From contig PAQH01000014.1 of NCBI GenBank assembly GCA_002709225.1, positions 1 to 64,000 of the forward strand: a stretch of 64,000 bases of DNA, read 5' to 3'. The notes below the pieces were generated by a model. The model was given only the letters and a program-made list of their open reading frames with translations, was not told the DNA's origin and did no database searches. This stretch comes from Planctomycetaceae bacterium (GTDB lineage Bacteria; Planctomycetota; Planctomycetia; Pirellulales; Pirellulaceae). Positions 54,436 to 63,878 of this stretch are shown here, piece after piece; within the stretch, counting starts at the first letter, position 1, and every line of letters starts with the position of its first letter. The position numbers and the translations under genes were made by a program.

Positions 54436-55950
54436 TCACAAATCGTGACGTTTTTCAGACAGGATCTTCTTATAGAGCCGTTCGTATGCCTGGGCACTGC
54501 GTTCCCAGGACCAATCTTGTGCCATGCCCGTGGCCACGAGTTGCCTCCACGCGTTCGGTTGGCGTTGGTACATCTGCGAAGCACGATCGAGGGTTTCTTC
54601 GAGTGCGACCGTAGTGGCGTCGCGGAAAGAGAATCCATTGGCGCGTTCGGTTGCCAATGTTTCGGCAGTTGTGTTGACGACCGTGTCGGCAAGGCCACCA
54701 GTTTGGCGGACTACAGGAACCGTACCATAACGCAGGCTATAAAGCTGATTCAGGCCGCACGGTTCATAGTGACTGGGCATGAGAAACAAGTCCGCAGCGG
54801 CCTCAATCTGATGCGCACATGCTTCGGAGAACTCCAGGCGAACCGCAACTCTTTGTGGGTAGTTTCTGGCAAGAGCCTCTAGTTTCCGTTGGAAGTGCGG
54901 GTCGCCAGTTCCCAGAATGACCCACTGCACTTCGCGTGTATTCGCCCAGCGCTCAATCACCGGCGTGAGGATATCCCAGCCCTTTTGCGCGCTGAGGCGG
55001 CCAATAACGCCAATCAACGGCGATTCCGGCGCAGCAGGCAGGCCGACCGTTTCCTGCAAAGCAGATTTTCCTTTTGCCTTGCCCTCCCGCCAGTTTTCTG
55101 AATCGTAATTGCAGAAGAGGTGCGGGTCAGTTCTTGGGTTCCAGGCACGGTGGTCGATTCCATTGAGGATGCCCTCTAGTAGGTGCGACCTTTCACGGAG
55201 AACTCCGTCAAGTCCACAACCTAATTCAGGTGTTTGTATTTCCAAGGCGTAGGTGGGACTGACCGTATTCAGTCCATCAGCAAATACGATGCCGGTCTTA
55301 AGCAGATTCAATTTTCCATAGTATTCCATTTGCCGCCAATTAAAGAACTTCCAGTCTAGGCCAGTTGCCGGCATGTCGTGCTGGCTGAACAGGCCCTGGT
55401 AGGCAAGGTTGTGGATTGTAAAAAGTGAAGCAAGCGACTGGAAACGGGATGCGTTATTCGACTCCAGTTTCAGAAAAGCGGGAATCAAACCGGTCTGCCA
55501 GTCGTTGCAGTGCAAGATGTCAATAGTGCCAGGTAGTTGGGTGAGTAGTTGCACTACGGCACGGCTGAAAAACGTGAATCGTTCACAGTTGTCTGGATAA
55601 TCCTGGTGTTCATCGCGGTACAGTCCCTGGCGGTCAAAATAGGGTGGGTAATCGACCAGGAGCAGTTTTACGTTACTGTCAGGTAGACTGCTGCCAAGGA
55701 CTTCTGCATGCAGTGTTTGGCTCTTGATCGGTATCGACAACTGGAAATCGGTTTTCCGGAGTTGTCGATCGTATTGCAAAGCGGACCGAAATGCTGGCAT
55801 GACGACCGTTACTTCGTGTCCGAGTTGTTCCAGAGCTACGGGCAAAGCAGCACAGACGTCAGCCAGTCCGCCGGTTTTTGCGAACGGTGCTATTTCACTA
55901 CTAGCCAGCAAGATTTTCAAAGGACGTGTTCTCATTTGTTTCGATTGCAT
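54436..55950 (-). CDS. glgA: Glycogen synthase
   Basis: GlgA extends alpha-1,4-glucan chains from ADP-glucose. The 504-residue product has the starter motif SEIAPFAKTGGLADVCAALP (KTGGL), VIGRLSAQKGWDIL and the C-terminal EPCGLNQLYSLRYGTVPVVRQTGGL; the first and last are split GT5 hallmarks. ATG 55950 is the start of the open frame; ATG 55935 removes five residues and fits as well. It is the first gene of the minus-strand glycogen cluster, with galT-like and GH57 genes after it. Its role in carbon storage is clear. Confidence 0.95.
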   Translation of the reverse strand: MQSKQMRTRPLKILLASSEIAPFAKTGGLADVCAALPVALEQLGHEVTVVMPAFRSALQYDRQLRKTDFQLSIPIKSQTLHAEVLGSSLPDSNVKLLLVDYPPYFDRQGLYRDEHQDYPDNCERFTFFSRAVVQLLTQLPGTIDILHCNDWQTGLIPAFLKLESNNASRFQSLASLFTIHNLAYQGLFSQHDMPATGLDWKFFNWRQMEYYGKLNLLKTGIVFADGLNTVSPTYALEIQTPELGCGLDGVLRERSHLLEGILNGIDHRAWNPRTDPHLFCNYDSENWREGKAKGKSALQETVGLPAAPESPLIGVIGRLSAQKGWDILTPVIERWANTREVQWVILGTGDPHFQRKLEALARNYPQRVAVRLEFSEACAHQIEAAADLFLMPSHYEPCGLNQLYSLRYGTVPVVRQTGGLADTVVNTTAETLATERANGFSFRDATTVALEETLDRASQMYQRQPNAWRQLVATGMAQDWSWERSAQAYERLYKKILSEKRHDL

Positions 55951-56148
55951 TTTGTGAGCAACCTGCTCCGGGCCCTATTGCACGTCAAATCGGCGTGTCT
56001 GAAAAGAGGTCTTAGCATTATCCGTAAAAGAGGGAGCGAGAAGCTTGTGAATGCGTTTGCTGTGGTTGCTTGTCAAAAATCCTTTTGTCCCCGAAAATGA
56101 ACGTCTTGTGACGAACATTTTTCCTACTTTGTGTAAAGGCGAGGTGTG

Positions 56149-57993
56149 ATGCCCAGGATTCATTGGTTGCATTCACTGGTTGTGGGCTGCTCGGTGTTTT
56201 GCGCCGGAGCCCTGGTTGCCGGAGACTGGCCACAGTGGCGTGGGCCGCTGCGAGATGGAGTGTCGACCGACAAGCAATTATTGGATGAATGGCCTGATGG
56301 TGGCCCACGTATTGCCTGGCAAACCAACCTGGCGGGAGTTGGATATTCGTCTCTGGTCGTCAAGGACGGCCGTGTGATAACACAAGGTGATCTCAATGGG
56401 ATCGAGCATGTCATTGCGTTCGATGAAAATGATGGAAAGGTCTTGTGGGCCGTTCAGCCCGATCCTGTCGCGCAATGGCTTGCCAACCGTGTTGCGAATG
56501 AATTTGAACAACTGGACCGCAACAAGGATGGTACGATTACCGAAGACGAAGCGCTGGCGCGGCTCGGGTGGAATTTCAACAAGTATGATCGTTCACAGCT
56601 CAAGCCTTCACTCGATACCGACGAGCTTGTGAAAGCACGAGTTGATCGCCTATTGAAAGTACTAGACAAGAGCCAGGATGGGATCTTGCAGTGGAGTGAA
56701 GCAGGTGCGCTGTTGCGAGATTATTTTCAACGTATCGACACCTCGGCGAAGGATGTCGATGTCAAACTCATGGCATCTCAGCGCGGTGAAGCGTTGTTCA
56801 CGCAGCTCGACAACAACAAAGACGGACAAATATCTCGCGAAGAGGCTCGCGCATCGGCACTGCAAAGGCCCTTTGGATCGGTGGACCAGCGAGACGCTCA
56901 GACAAAGCAGGCCGATGGTCAGTTAACGCTTCTCGAAATCAAACAATATTTCGAGAAACGCGAAGCCGGTAAGGATGGTAAATTGTCTGCGGCTGAACTA
57001 GCAGCTTACTATGTTCAACATCATCCACGTGGAGACGGTCTGCTTGGCCGCGAGGAACTGCGGGCATTTTATGGTGGTTATCGAAATGGCATGGGAGATG
57101 GGCCGCGAGGTACACCCGCTCTCGATGGGGGGCGTGTTTTTGTAGAAGGTGGTCGTGGTGATGTGACCTGCCTCGATGCACGTACCGGTGACACGGTTTG
57201 GCATGTCCAGCTCGGAAATCAGCTGAAAGGCGGAGTTCCCGGTTGGGGATATTCGGAATCTCCTCTGGTCGAAGGTAATTTGGTGATTGTCACGCCAGGT
57301 GGCGGCGGGGGTACGCTGGCAGCGCTTGACAAACACACCGGAGAAGTCCAGTGGCGCACCGACGACGTCCAGGAGGCAGCCCATTATTCTTCTCCCGTCG
57401 TGGCGGAGATCTGTGGGCGACGGCAGGTGGTTCAATTTGCGCGAGAGAATGTTTTTGGTGTGTCTTTGGAGACAGGTGAACTGTTGTGGAAATATGGTGG
57501 TGCGAATAATGGCACGGCCAATTGCGCGACTCCGATTGTCAATCAGGATCACGTGTTTGCATCCAGCGCTTATGGAACAGGCGGAGGATTGGCGCGGATT
57601 GCGGACAACGGTGGAACGCTGTCTGCCTCGCAAGTCTACTTCGAGAAAAAAATGGCGAATCATCATGGTGGCATCGTGAAAGTGGGTGACTACATGTACG
57701 GTTTTGGCAGTGGTGGGCTGATTTGCATGGAGTTTCTCACAGGAAAAGTCGCCTGGAGGAAACGAAGCGTTGGTAAAGGTTCGTTGTTGGCCGCGGATGG
57801 AATGCTGTTTTTGCTAGGTGAGAATCACCAGGTTGCCCTGGCAGACGCGGACCCTACGGGATATCGCGAACGAGGTCGTTTTAGGATTCAGCCACATGGT
57901 CGACCGAGTTGGGCTCATCCAGCGCTAGCGAACGGACGCTTTTACATTCGAGATCAGGAGTCCGTGACGGCATATGATGTGCGAGACCGATGA
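56149..57993 (+). CDS. PQQ-type beta-propeller protein with inserted EF-hands
   Basis: This 614-residue exported protein starts with a signal peptide (SLVVGCSVFCAGALVAG) followed by DWPQWRGPLRDGVST, the typical opening of planctomycete PQQ-propeller proteins. Propeller blades such as GRVFVEGGRGDVTCLDARTGD (split) and GGTLAALDKHTGEVQW recur. Between the first blade and the rest (residues about 115-290) there are EF-hand loops at 123-134 (DRNKDGTITEDE), 173-184 (DKSQDGILQWSE) and 221-232 (DNNKDGQISREE), plus degenerate ones. It probably binds Ca2+ there. Whether the propeller binds PQQ or a protein is unknown. RBS GGCGAGG is before the ATG. Confidence 0.9.
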   Translation: MPRIHWLHSLVVGCSVFCAGALVAGDWPQWRGPLRDGVSTDKQLLDEWPDGGPRIAWQTNLAGVGYSSLVVKDGRVITQGDLNGIEHVIAFDENDGKVLWAVQPDPVAQWLANRVANEFEQLDRNKDGTITEDEALARLGWNFNKYDRSQLKPSLDTDELVKARVDRLLKVLDKSQDGILQWSEAGALLRDYFQRIDTSAKDVDVKLMASQRGEALFTQLDNNKDGQISREEARASALQRPFGSVDQRDAQTKQADGQLTLLEIKQYFEKREAGKDGKLSAAELAAYYVQHHPRGDGLLGREELRAFYGGYRNGMGDGPRGTPALDGGRVFVEGGRGDVTCLDARTGDTVWHVQLGNQLKGGVPGWGYSESPLVEGNLVIVTPGGGGGTLAALDKHTGEVQWRTDDVQEAAHYSSPVVAEICGRRQVVQFARENVFGVSLETGELLWKYGGANNGTANCATPIVNQDHVFASSAYGTGGGLARIADNGGTLSASQVYFEKKMANHHGGIVKVGDYMYGFGSGGLICMEFLTGKVAWRKRSVGKGSLLAADGMLFLLGENHQVALADADPTGYRERGRFRIQPHGRPSWAHPALANGRFYIRDQESVTAYDVRDR

Positions 57994-58147
57994 CTCGTGA
58001 TGTTGTTGCCGAGACAAATGTTGAACTGTGGATGCGATGCTTGCCTGCCCTCAATACCTGTACATTGTGGAATAATCTTGGCATCTTCAGACTGCGCTGG
58101 TGTAATGGCAGAGCGGGTTTCTTAGTTTCTGATTAGGCGAACTGGTG

Positions 58148-59485
58148 ATGGTTAGAATTCTGATAGCGGGTTTACTTTTGGGGTCCGTTTTGTTAAGCGG
58201 TTGCGGGTCGAATTCGTCCGCCCCGTCGGGGCGAGAGACGGAGGCGGCCGACAATCCCGGTGAAGATTCAGGCATTGCTGCCACGCAGGAAGTAGTAGCC
58301 GACGACCCGGATGTGGTCGCAAGATTGCGTGACCGCGGCGCAGGTTTGAAAACCAATGAGCAGGGAAATGTGGTTGCGCTCGATTTAGAGCCTGCTCGTG
58401 GCAGTAATGCGGACCTCGACGGAGTATCGGCCGCTTTGCCACAACTTGAACGTCTTCTGGCGCCGTTGCCTGAGATCACTGACGCGGGACTGTCGCACCT
58501 GGCCGGCGCGGATGCGTTGCGTTATCTGAGTCTACAGAACAGTGGTGTGACAGACAGCGGTATGGCGGCGTTGGAGGCACTTATTGGTCTGGAAGAGGTG
58601 GTGCTACATCGCACCAATGTGACTGACGCAGGGTTGGCGCATTTGGGAAAACTTCCGGGCTTAAAGCGACTTCATCTGACACGTTGTGCGAATATCACAG
58701 ATGCAGGATTGTCCCACCTGAGTTCCTGTGGAACTTTGGAGCTGTTGGATTTGCGAGATTGCAATCTCGTCACAGCTGAGGGTGTGGCACACCTCGCTGG
58801 TCTTACCCGGCTGAAGAGCCTCAAGTTGTACGGCCCTGGGATTACGGATGCCGCTCTGCAACACTTGCGCCCAATGACCAGTCTCAAGTCACTGGGGTTG
58901 GATGATACTCAAGTCACAGATGCAGGCATGGGCCACCTCAGTGCTCTGGTCAATTTGCAGGAGCTTTTTCTGTTTCGTACCCAGATTGGTGACAAGGGTA
59001 TACAGCAGCTACAAGGCTTGACGGAAATCACACGCATAAGGTTGCGTGATACGGTTGTTTCAGACGCCGGGCTCATGACCGTTGCTGGCATGACGAAGTT
59101 GCGCGTGTTGGATCTTAGTGAAACATTAGTGGGTGATGGCGGCATGCAGCATTTGGCGGGGCTCACGGAATTAACCGATCTCAACCTCTGGGCGACAGAC
59201 GTAAGTGATGAAGGACTTTCTCATTTGGCTGGGTTGAAAAAATTACAGCGACTCAACTTGCATGAGACGATTTTTGCGGATCCTGGCATGAACTACCTTG
59301 CCCAGCTCACGGACTTGGAGTCGCTGCACATCGGGGCGGTCAGGGAAATTACTGACGTTGGGCTTGCCAAGCTCAGTAACCTGAAGAAGCTCAAAGAGCT
59401 CAATCTTATCGAGTGTTTCTTGATTACCGATGAGGGGATCGATAAACTCCGCCAAGCGCTGCCAGAGTTGCAGATCAAAAGGTGA
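58148..59485 (+). CDS. Leucine-rich-repeat lipoprotein
   Basis: This 445-residue predicted lipoprotein has lipobox LLSGC (Cys near residue 20), an acidic linker, and about thirteen 24-residue leucine-rich repeats of the form DAGLSHLAGLxxLxxLxLxxTxVT (for example TDAGLAHLGKLPGLKRLHL). The repeats are of the LRR_6/Internalin-like type common in planctomycetes. They should form a curved solenoid for protein contacts at the cell surface or periplasm. A GTG at 58145 is also possible. No catalytic domain is attached. It is followed 18 bases later by the GT39-like gene and may be cotranscribed. Confidence 0.9.
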   Translation: MVRILIAGLLLGSVLLSGCGSNSSAPSGRETEAADNPGEDSGIAATQEVVADDPDVVARLRDRGAGLKTNEQGNVVALDLEPARGSNADLDGVSAALPQLERLLAPLPEITDAGLSHLAGADALRYLSLQNSGVTDSGMAALEALIGLEEVVLHRTNVTDAGLAHLGKLPGLKRLHLTRCANITDAGLSHLSSCGTLELLDLRDCNLVTAEGVAHLAGLTRLKSLKLYGPGITDAALQHLRPMTSLKSLGLDDTQVTDAGMGHLSALVNLQELFLFRTQIGDKGIQQLQGLTEITRIRLRDTVVSDAGLMTVAGMTKLRVLDLSETLVGDGGMQHLAGLTELTDLNLWATDVSDEGLSHLAGLKKLQRLNLHETIFADPGMNYLAQLTDLESLHIGAVREITDVGLAKLSNLKKLKELNLIECFLITDEGIDKLRQALPELQIKR

Positions 59486-59503
59486 TGGCCAGCGAGTGAG
59501 ACG

Positions 59504-61093
59504 TTGAAGAACGCGAAAACTTCTGACTCGAGTCGATGGGCTTCTGATACGTTCGCGACTGCGATCGCCGTGCTATTTATTGGCGTTAGTCTTGGGTTCC
59601 TCTTGCTTTCGAGGGACTCGTTGGGTGGCCCCGACTTCTTCTTCTATCTTTGTTACGCCCGAGACATGGTGGCGGATCCCGCGACTGTGTCGCCGCTGTG
59701 TTACCAGTACTTTCCAGGGGTATATGCGTTTTGGCGCACAGCAATACGTATCGTGGGGTCGGACTTGCCATCTCTTCAATCCGTCTATCTGGCAATCTTG
59801 ATTCTTAACGGATTGCTGGTGGGCGGGATCTTGATGCGCATTCTCAAATCGCGTTCAACCGCTGTATTCGGGGCGATCTGGTATTGGGTGCTCTGTTCAC
59901 GCTTCCAGGGGCTGGAAGGGGGTGCTGAGCCAATTGCGACTGTACCATTCTTGGCGGGATTGCTTTGTTGGGGTGGGCATTCCTTGGTTGGTTTTCGCGG
60001 TCTGTTACGCACCGTATGCTTGGGCGCGGCCCTGGGATTGAGCGTGTACGTGCGGCAACAAGCCGGTTTGTTGGCTCTGGGTACCATTTGGTTGCTGCTT
60101 CCCGCGGCCTTCCGGTGCCGGAGAGTTTGTTCCGGGAAATGGGCTGTCTTGACTGGAGTGCCCGACTGCCGTCTGTTACTGCTCTTACCGCTGACCGCGG
60201 CTGTGGTGTTTGGATTCGCGTTGCGCATAGAAGGACAGGGCTGGGAACCATTGCAAATTGGTTTGGCTCACATTGGTAGCTATCCCACACGTGGTGACTG
60301 GATCGGAAATCTCTACACGATTGCCCGGACTGATGAGTCGGTGGTAGTTGCTCTGTTCTTGTGTATCGGTGGGGTGCTGTGGCGATCCAGGTCGCGTGAC
60401 TCGGATGCTGTGGAGCAACCCTGGCGTGAAATAGCGGGAGTCTGCGTCATTGCAATCTTGGCGACATTATGGCAATTTCGAACTCGGCCCTATGGGCACT
60501 ACGCATTACTAGCGATGCCTTGCCTGGTGATTGCTGCGGTTGCCGTGGCGTCGCAACTCCTGTTGGCGCACTGGGGGAGTCATGGAAAGCGACGTCAATG
60601 GTTTGCCGGGATGGCCTTGGCCGCCATGCCCTTACTGATCGGTTCTTGGCGGCCAGGTACTTTGGCGATTTGGCGCGTGATTCCCCATCGCCATGCGGCC
60701 TATCGCCCACTCTGGCATCAACAGAAGGAGATTGCCGGGGATCTGCAACGAATTCGTCAAATCGTACCGCCGCGCAGCTCTGTGCTCGTATTGCCCCCGC
60801 GGCACAGATCCATTCATTACTTGACCGGTACACGATCATCGCGACAACGTGGTTATGGCTTTCGCACCAGGTCGCTTCAGGAACTTTCGTGGGTTACTTT
60901 TGATTGGGCCGTGTTGATGACTTCCGGTCTAGACGAAACAGATTTGTCGATCTGGGGTTCGACCCAGCTTGACGAAGCGGTCAATGCCTTGAAGCAGAAC
61001 GGTTTTCGTCAAGCGGCCCGCTTGGAGACGATGCTAGTGTTTCAACGGCGCGCCGACAGTACGGGATCTTCCCAATCCAGCCTTGACCGATAA
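59504..61093 (+). CDS. Second GT39-like polytopic membrane protein
   Basis: This 529-residue protein has ten or more spans and the acidic GGPDFFFYLCYARDM motif after the first span, similar to the D-x-x-Y loop of PMT/RgtA-type transferases, then YFPGVYAFWR. Its C-terminal part is a soluble extracytoplasmic domain (SSVLVLPPRHRSIHYLTG and after). The only sensible start is a TTG at 59504 behind GAGTGAG; no ATG occurs for the first 50 residues. It follows the LRR lipoprotein by 18 bases. It differs from the GT39-like protein at 17850 beyond the fold. Substrate unknown; it probably decorates envelope molecules. Confidence 0.83.
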   Translation: MKNAKTSDSSRWASDTFATAIAVLFIGVSLGFLLLSRDSLGGPDFFFYLCYARDMVADPATVSPLCYQYFPGVYAFWRTAIRIVGSDLPSLQSVYLAILILNGLLVGGILMRILKSRSTAVFGAIWYWVLCSRFQGLEGGAEPIATVPFLAGLLCWGGHSLVGFRGLLRTVCLGAALGLSVYVRQQAGLLALGTIWLLLPAAFRCRRVCSGKWAVLTGVPDCRLLLLLPLTAAVVFGFALRIEGQGWEPLQIGLAHIGSYPTRGDWIGNLYTIARTDESVVVALFLCIGGVLWRSRSRDSDAVEQPWREIAGVCVIAILATLWQFRTRPYGHYALLAMPCLVIAAVAVASQLLLAHWGSHGKRRQWFAGMALAAMPLLIGSWRPGTLAIWRVIPHRHAAYRPLWHQQKEIAGDLQRIRQIVPPRSSVLVLPPRHRSIHYLTGTRSSRQRGYGFRTRSLQELSWVTFDWAVLMTSGLDETDLSIWGSTQLDEAVNALKQNGFRQAARLETMLVFQRRADSTGSSQSSLDR

Positions 61094-61146
61094 GCATCTG
61101 GCGAGATGCGGCCGAATTAACCGGTGAAGGCGTATGGAGAGGCGGC

Positions 61147-63699
61147 TCAACGCCAACGCAACATCAGGCTATTGGTGACGACAGAGATGCTGCTGCACGC
61201 CATCGCTGCTGCTGCCCACGCAGGCTGCAAGGAAATACCTGGTATCACGCCGGCGGCGATTGGTAGTAGGGTTGCGTTGTAGGCAAAGGCCCATACCAGG
61301 TTCTGACGTATGGTGCGAAGCGTCGCCCGCGACAAGTGGATGGCTCGATCGACATCGGCTAATCGGTCCCGCGTCAAGACGATATCCGCAGCTTCTATAG
61401 AAACATCTGCTCCGCTGCTCACTGCGACACCGAGGTCGGCTGTTGCTAATGCGGGGGCGTCGTTGATACCATCACCGACCATCGCAACCACTTGGCCGGA
61501 GGCCTGCATGCCTTCAATGACGTGTTGCTTGTCAGCGGGTAACACCTCCGAGATGATCTCGTCAATTCCCAGCTTCTTTCCGATGGTGTTTGCCGTATTG
61601 GAGTTGTCCCCCGTCACCATAATGACTTTCAGACCACGCTGGCGAAGTTGTCCGATTGCTTCCCTCGCCGTGTCACGGATTTGATCTTCTAGTCCGATTA
61701 GTCCCCAGAACCGTTCTTGCCATGCGACGAAAACCACTAACTGTGCTTGGCCGTACAATTCTCTGGCGCGCCGAAGGAATGCGTCTGGGATCGTAATCTT
61801 GTGTTGCCGGAAAAGCTTTTCGTTGCCCATGAATGCCGTACTGTTTTTGCACGTTGCCGAGATCCCTTGTCCTGGATGCAACTGCAGGTCCGTAGCTTTG
61901 AGTTTCGATTCAACTGTTGCCGAACGAGCGACAATCGCAGTTGCAACAGGGTGATTGGTTAGTTGTTGGACGGCGCAGGAGATCGACAGGAGTTGTTGTT
62001 CCGTGATTCCTGGTGCCGGTGCAATCTCGGATACGTGAGGTGCCCCGGAAGTCAAGGTGCCGGTTTTGTCAAAAACGATACTGGAAAGTGTCCCCGCGGT
62101 TTCCAGAGCAGTGGCGTTTTTGATAAGAATGCCGCGTTCTGCCCCCATGGCACTGCCGACGAGCACGGCAGTAGGTGTTGCCAGGCCCAGGGCACATGGG
62201 CAAGCTACGATCAGGACAGCGACAGCGTGGCGCAGCGCGACAGTCGTTTGATTCCCCATGCTGATCCAGCAAACCAGGGTGGCGATAGCGGCTGCCAAGA
62301 CAAATGGGACGAACCACGCTACGACGCGGTCTGCCAGGCGTTGCACTTCCGCTTTGGATTCAATCGCGTCTTGAACGAGGCTGATGACTTTTGCCAAGGT
62401 GGTTTCACGAGCAGTATGGATAACGCATGCTTGCAGCGAACCGAACGTATTCATTGTGCCCGCCAGGAGACGGTCTCCAGGTGCCTTGTCGCGTGGGATG
62501 GATTCGCCGGTAAGCCACGCTTCGTCTACTTGGCTGTTCCCCTCGACGACCTTGGCATCCAATGGAATACGGTCTCCAGGTCGGATGAGTATTTGGGCGC
62601 CTTTCGGCACGTCGGTGGTAGGAGTCTTGGTCCACTCAGTTCCGTAGCCTACCAGGCAGTCGGTTGGCGCGAGATCCAGCAGGCCGTAAAGGGAACGTGT
62701 TGCTCGATCCTTGGCTTTGGACTCGAGATAACGTCCCGTAGACAGGAATGCCAGGATCATTCCAACGTCCGTAAAAGTCATGATGGAAACGCCGGCGGTG
62801 ATTCCGTAAATCCCAGCAAGGTAGGCGGCGGCGGTAGCCAGGGCCACCAGTGAATCCATATTTGCCGACCCAAATCTCAGACGTCTGATCGCGTTGGCGT
62901 AAAATGGTGCTCCCACGTACCCGAGTAATGTTGTGGCAATCAGTGCCAGGATCCATCCGGTCTGTTGGCTGGGGCTGAGCAGTCGTGTGCAGCTGAGTAA
63001 CGACCCGATTCCCAGGCAGGCGAAGGCGGCCCGGTTGCGCCAGGAATGAACCTCTTGTCGGACGTTTTCGCTGTTGCTTTGGAGCCCCGATTCACCGCTC
63101 GCCAGTGTAGTTGCTCTGTATCCAGCGCTCGAAATAGCGTTGGCGATGATTTGCGCGTCGCAGTCCTGGGCGATCTGAGCAGAAGCCCGCTGAGTGGCCA
63201 GGTTGACACGTATGTCAGAGACGCCGGCAACTTTGCCCATCGCGCGTTCCACTTGCGCGACGCAACTCGAGCAATGCATCCCAAGAACCTGCCAATACGA
63301 ACGTTCGGAAAGCGCGCTAGTCACCGTATCGGTTGTGCCCAGTTGTTTGGGCTTTGTGTGCGCGACCTTGAGCTGAAGCGGATCCTCAACTGCCGACCGT
63401 TGGGCAGAGATATTGTCTGGCAGCGGCGCATATGCGGATGTCGTGTCGACCACCGTTGACGGCGATGCGGTCGTCGTGCCGCCTTTTTCCCAATCTAGAA
63501 CCTGGAAACCGCTGGCAACAATGGCCTGACACAATTCCTCGGGAGTAGCTAATTTACGATCGAATGTCACCACCGCCTGTTGTGGATCCAATCGCACGCT
63601 AACGTCATGAACTCCAGGAGCGGAGCTTAACGCATGCTTCACATGGTCGATGCACCCGCCGCACTTCATGCCGTCGATCTGCAGGACGATCGAGTCCAT
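61147..63699 (-). CDS. copA: Copper-type heavy-metal P1B ATPase with two N-terminal metal domains
   Basis: This 850-residue ATPase exports Cu+ or a similar soft metal. Two N-terminal HMA domains carry GMKCGGC (Cys13, Cys16) and GMHCSSC (Cys143, Cys146). The transport site is CPCALGLATP; the phosphorylation motif DKTGTLTSG, the TGES loop, the HP of LTNHPVATAIV and GDGINDAPALATADLGVAVSSG are intact. The C-terminal MACSSISVVTNSLMLRW is typical of CopA. A linker of about 65 residues separates the HMA domains. No copper-sensing regulator is next to it in this window. The right-edge neighbour is on the same strand, upstream. Confidence 0.95.
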   Translation of the reverse strand: MDSIVLQIDGMKCGGCIDHVKHALSSAPGVHDVSVRLDPQQAVVTFDRKLATPEELCQAIVASGFQVLDWEKGGTTTASPSTVVDTTSAYAPLPDNISAQRSAVEDPLQLKVAHTKPKQLGTTDTVTSALSERSYWQVLGMHCSSCVAQVERAMGKVAGVSDIRVNLATQRASAQIAQDCDAQIIANAISSAGYRATTLASGESGLQSNSENVRQEVHSWRNRAAFACLGIGSLLSCTRLLSPSQQTGWILALIATTLLGYVGAPFYANAIRRLRFGSANMDSLVALATAAAYLAGIYGITAGVSIMTFTDVGMILAFLSTGRYLESKAKDRATRSLYGLLDLAPTDCLVGYGTEWTKTPTTDVPKGAQILIRPGDRIPLDAKVVEGNSQVDEAWLTGESIPRDKAPGDRLLAGTMNTFGSLQACVIHTARETTLAKVISLVQDAIESKAEVQRLADRVVAWFVPFVLAAAIATLVCWISMGNQTTVALRHAVAVLIVACPCALGLATPTAVLVGSAMGAERGILIKNATALETAGTLSSIVFDKTGTLTSGAPHVSEIAPAPGITEQQLLSISCAVQQLTNHPVATAIVARSATVESKLKATDLQLHPGQGISATCKNSTAFMGNEKLFRQHKITIPDAFLRRARELYGQAQLVVFVAWQERFWGLIGLEDQIRDTAREAIGQLRQRGLKVIMVTGDNSNTANTIGKKLGIDEIISEVLPADKQHVIEGMQASGQVVAMVGDGINDAPALATADLGVAVSSGADVSIEAADIVLTRDRLADVDRAIHLSRATLRTIRQNLVWAFAYNATLLPIAAGVIPGISLQPAWAAAAMACSSISVVTNSLMLRWR

Positions 63700-63878
63700 T
63701 GGTTGTTTCCATTGAATCGTGGAGTCAACACATGTTGAGAGAAGGTGGGTTCACCTACGCCAGGTGGATGCGTGGCGGTGTGAGCAATGCGGTGCGCAAA
63801 ATAATGCCCTACATTTTCGAGAAGCATGCTCGTTACATGCTTGTCTCGGACAATGTAAAGGCAACAGTTTGGCCTTTC

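Noticed and set aside
58087-58160. tRNA-like string TGGTGTAATGGCAGAGC before the LRR gene
   Set aside because: No acceptor-stem partner or TTCGA T-arm within 75 bases, so no tRNA cloverleaf can be drawn.
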